From the NCBI GenBank assembly GCA_964346375.1, contig CAYFUL010000037.1:1-13921 (forward strand): a stretch of 13,921 nt of DNA, written 5' to 3'. Numbering within the stretch: position 1 is the stretch's first letter; the number at the start of each line of letters is the position of its first letter. This document shows, piece by piece, positions 13,873 to 13,921 of this stretch. This DNA comes from CAYFUL01 sp964346375. GTDB lineage: Bacteria > Bacillota > Clostridia > Tissierellales > Peptoniphilaceae. The position numbers and the translations under genes were made by a program. The notes beneath the pieces are model-generated. The model saw only the letters and a list, made by a program, of their open reading frames with translations. It was not told the origin of the DNA and searched no databases.

Positions 13873-13921
13873 AAATAGGTCTTCACATAAGACATCAAGT
13901 GAAAGAAAAGTAATTGTAAAA

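Overview
The window looks like chromosome from a low-GC, anaerobic Gram-positive bacterium, probably a Firmicute of the Clostridia/Tissierellia type. The reasons are the AT-rich sequence, strong AGGAGG-type ribosome binding sites, a glycyl radical enzyme with its radical-SAM activase, an iron-dependent alcohol dehydrogenase, YtxH/YtxG-type stress proteins and a LacI/CcpA-type regulator. The genus cannot be fixed from sequence alone. No tRNA, rRNA, CRISPR array, transposase or phage gene was seen.

Left end (1-1730, minus strand): a decayed operon made of a TetR-type regulator, a multi-TM membrane protein and a DUF2871-like membrane domain. Each reading frame is broken, and every break can be repaired by adding one base in a homopolymer run. 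The promoter, operator palindrome and terminator still look intact. A palindromic repeat and a Nim/pyridoxamine-phosphate-oxidase-like flavoprotein gene follow (to 2431). Next come an iron-containing alcohol dehydrogenase (2575-3732, minus) and a divergent K+/H+ antiporter (4015-5616, plus). They share a 282-bp intergenic region holding a 16-bp palindrome and a 20-bp tandem repeat.

Centre (5617-9133): a gene-free stretch carries a second copy of the palindromic repeat and a roughly 129-nt imperfect hairpin. It precedes the yjjI-yjjW operon (glycyl radical enzyme of unknown substrate plus its activase, minus strand). A Crp/Fnr-type regulator is transcribed divergently from yjjI and is probably its dedicated regulator. 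The regulator ends tail-to-tail with NAD kinase, and both stop codons lie in one TTATAA hexamer.

Right end (9999-13921, plus strand): a RluA-family pseudouridine synthase, then a near-consensus promoter driving a roughly 180-nt rod-shaped RNA best explained as 6S RNA. A sigma-B-like promoter precedes a ytxH-ytxG-like pair, which ends in a strong terminator. A LacI-family regulator overlaps by four bases a small LuxR-type HTH protein with a shrunken receiver-like N-terminus. A TTGACA-17-TAATAT promoter then reads out of the window. Plus-strand genes at this end use A-ending codons, ATA for isoleucine above all, much more than the antiporter gene does.
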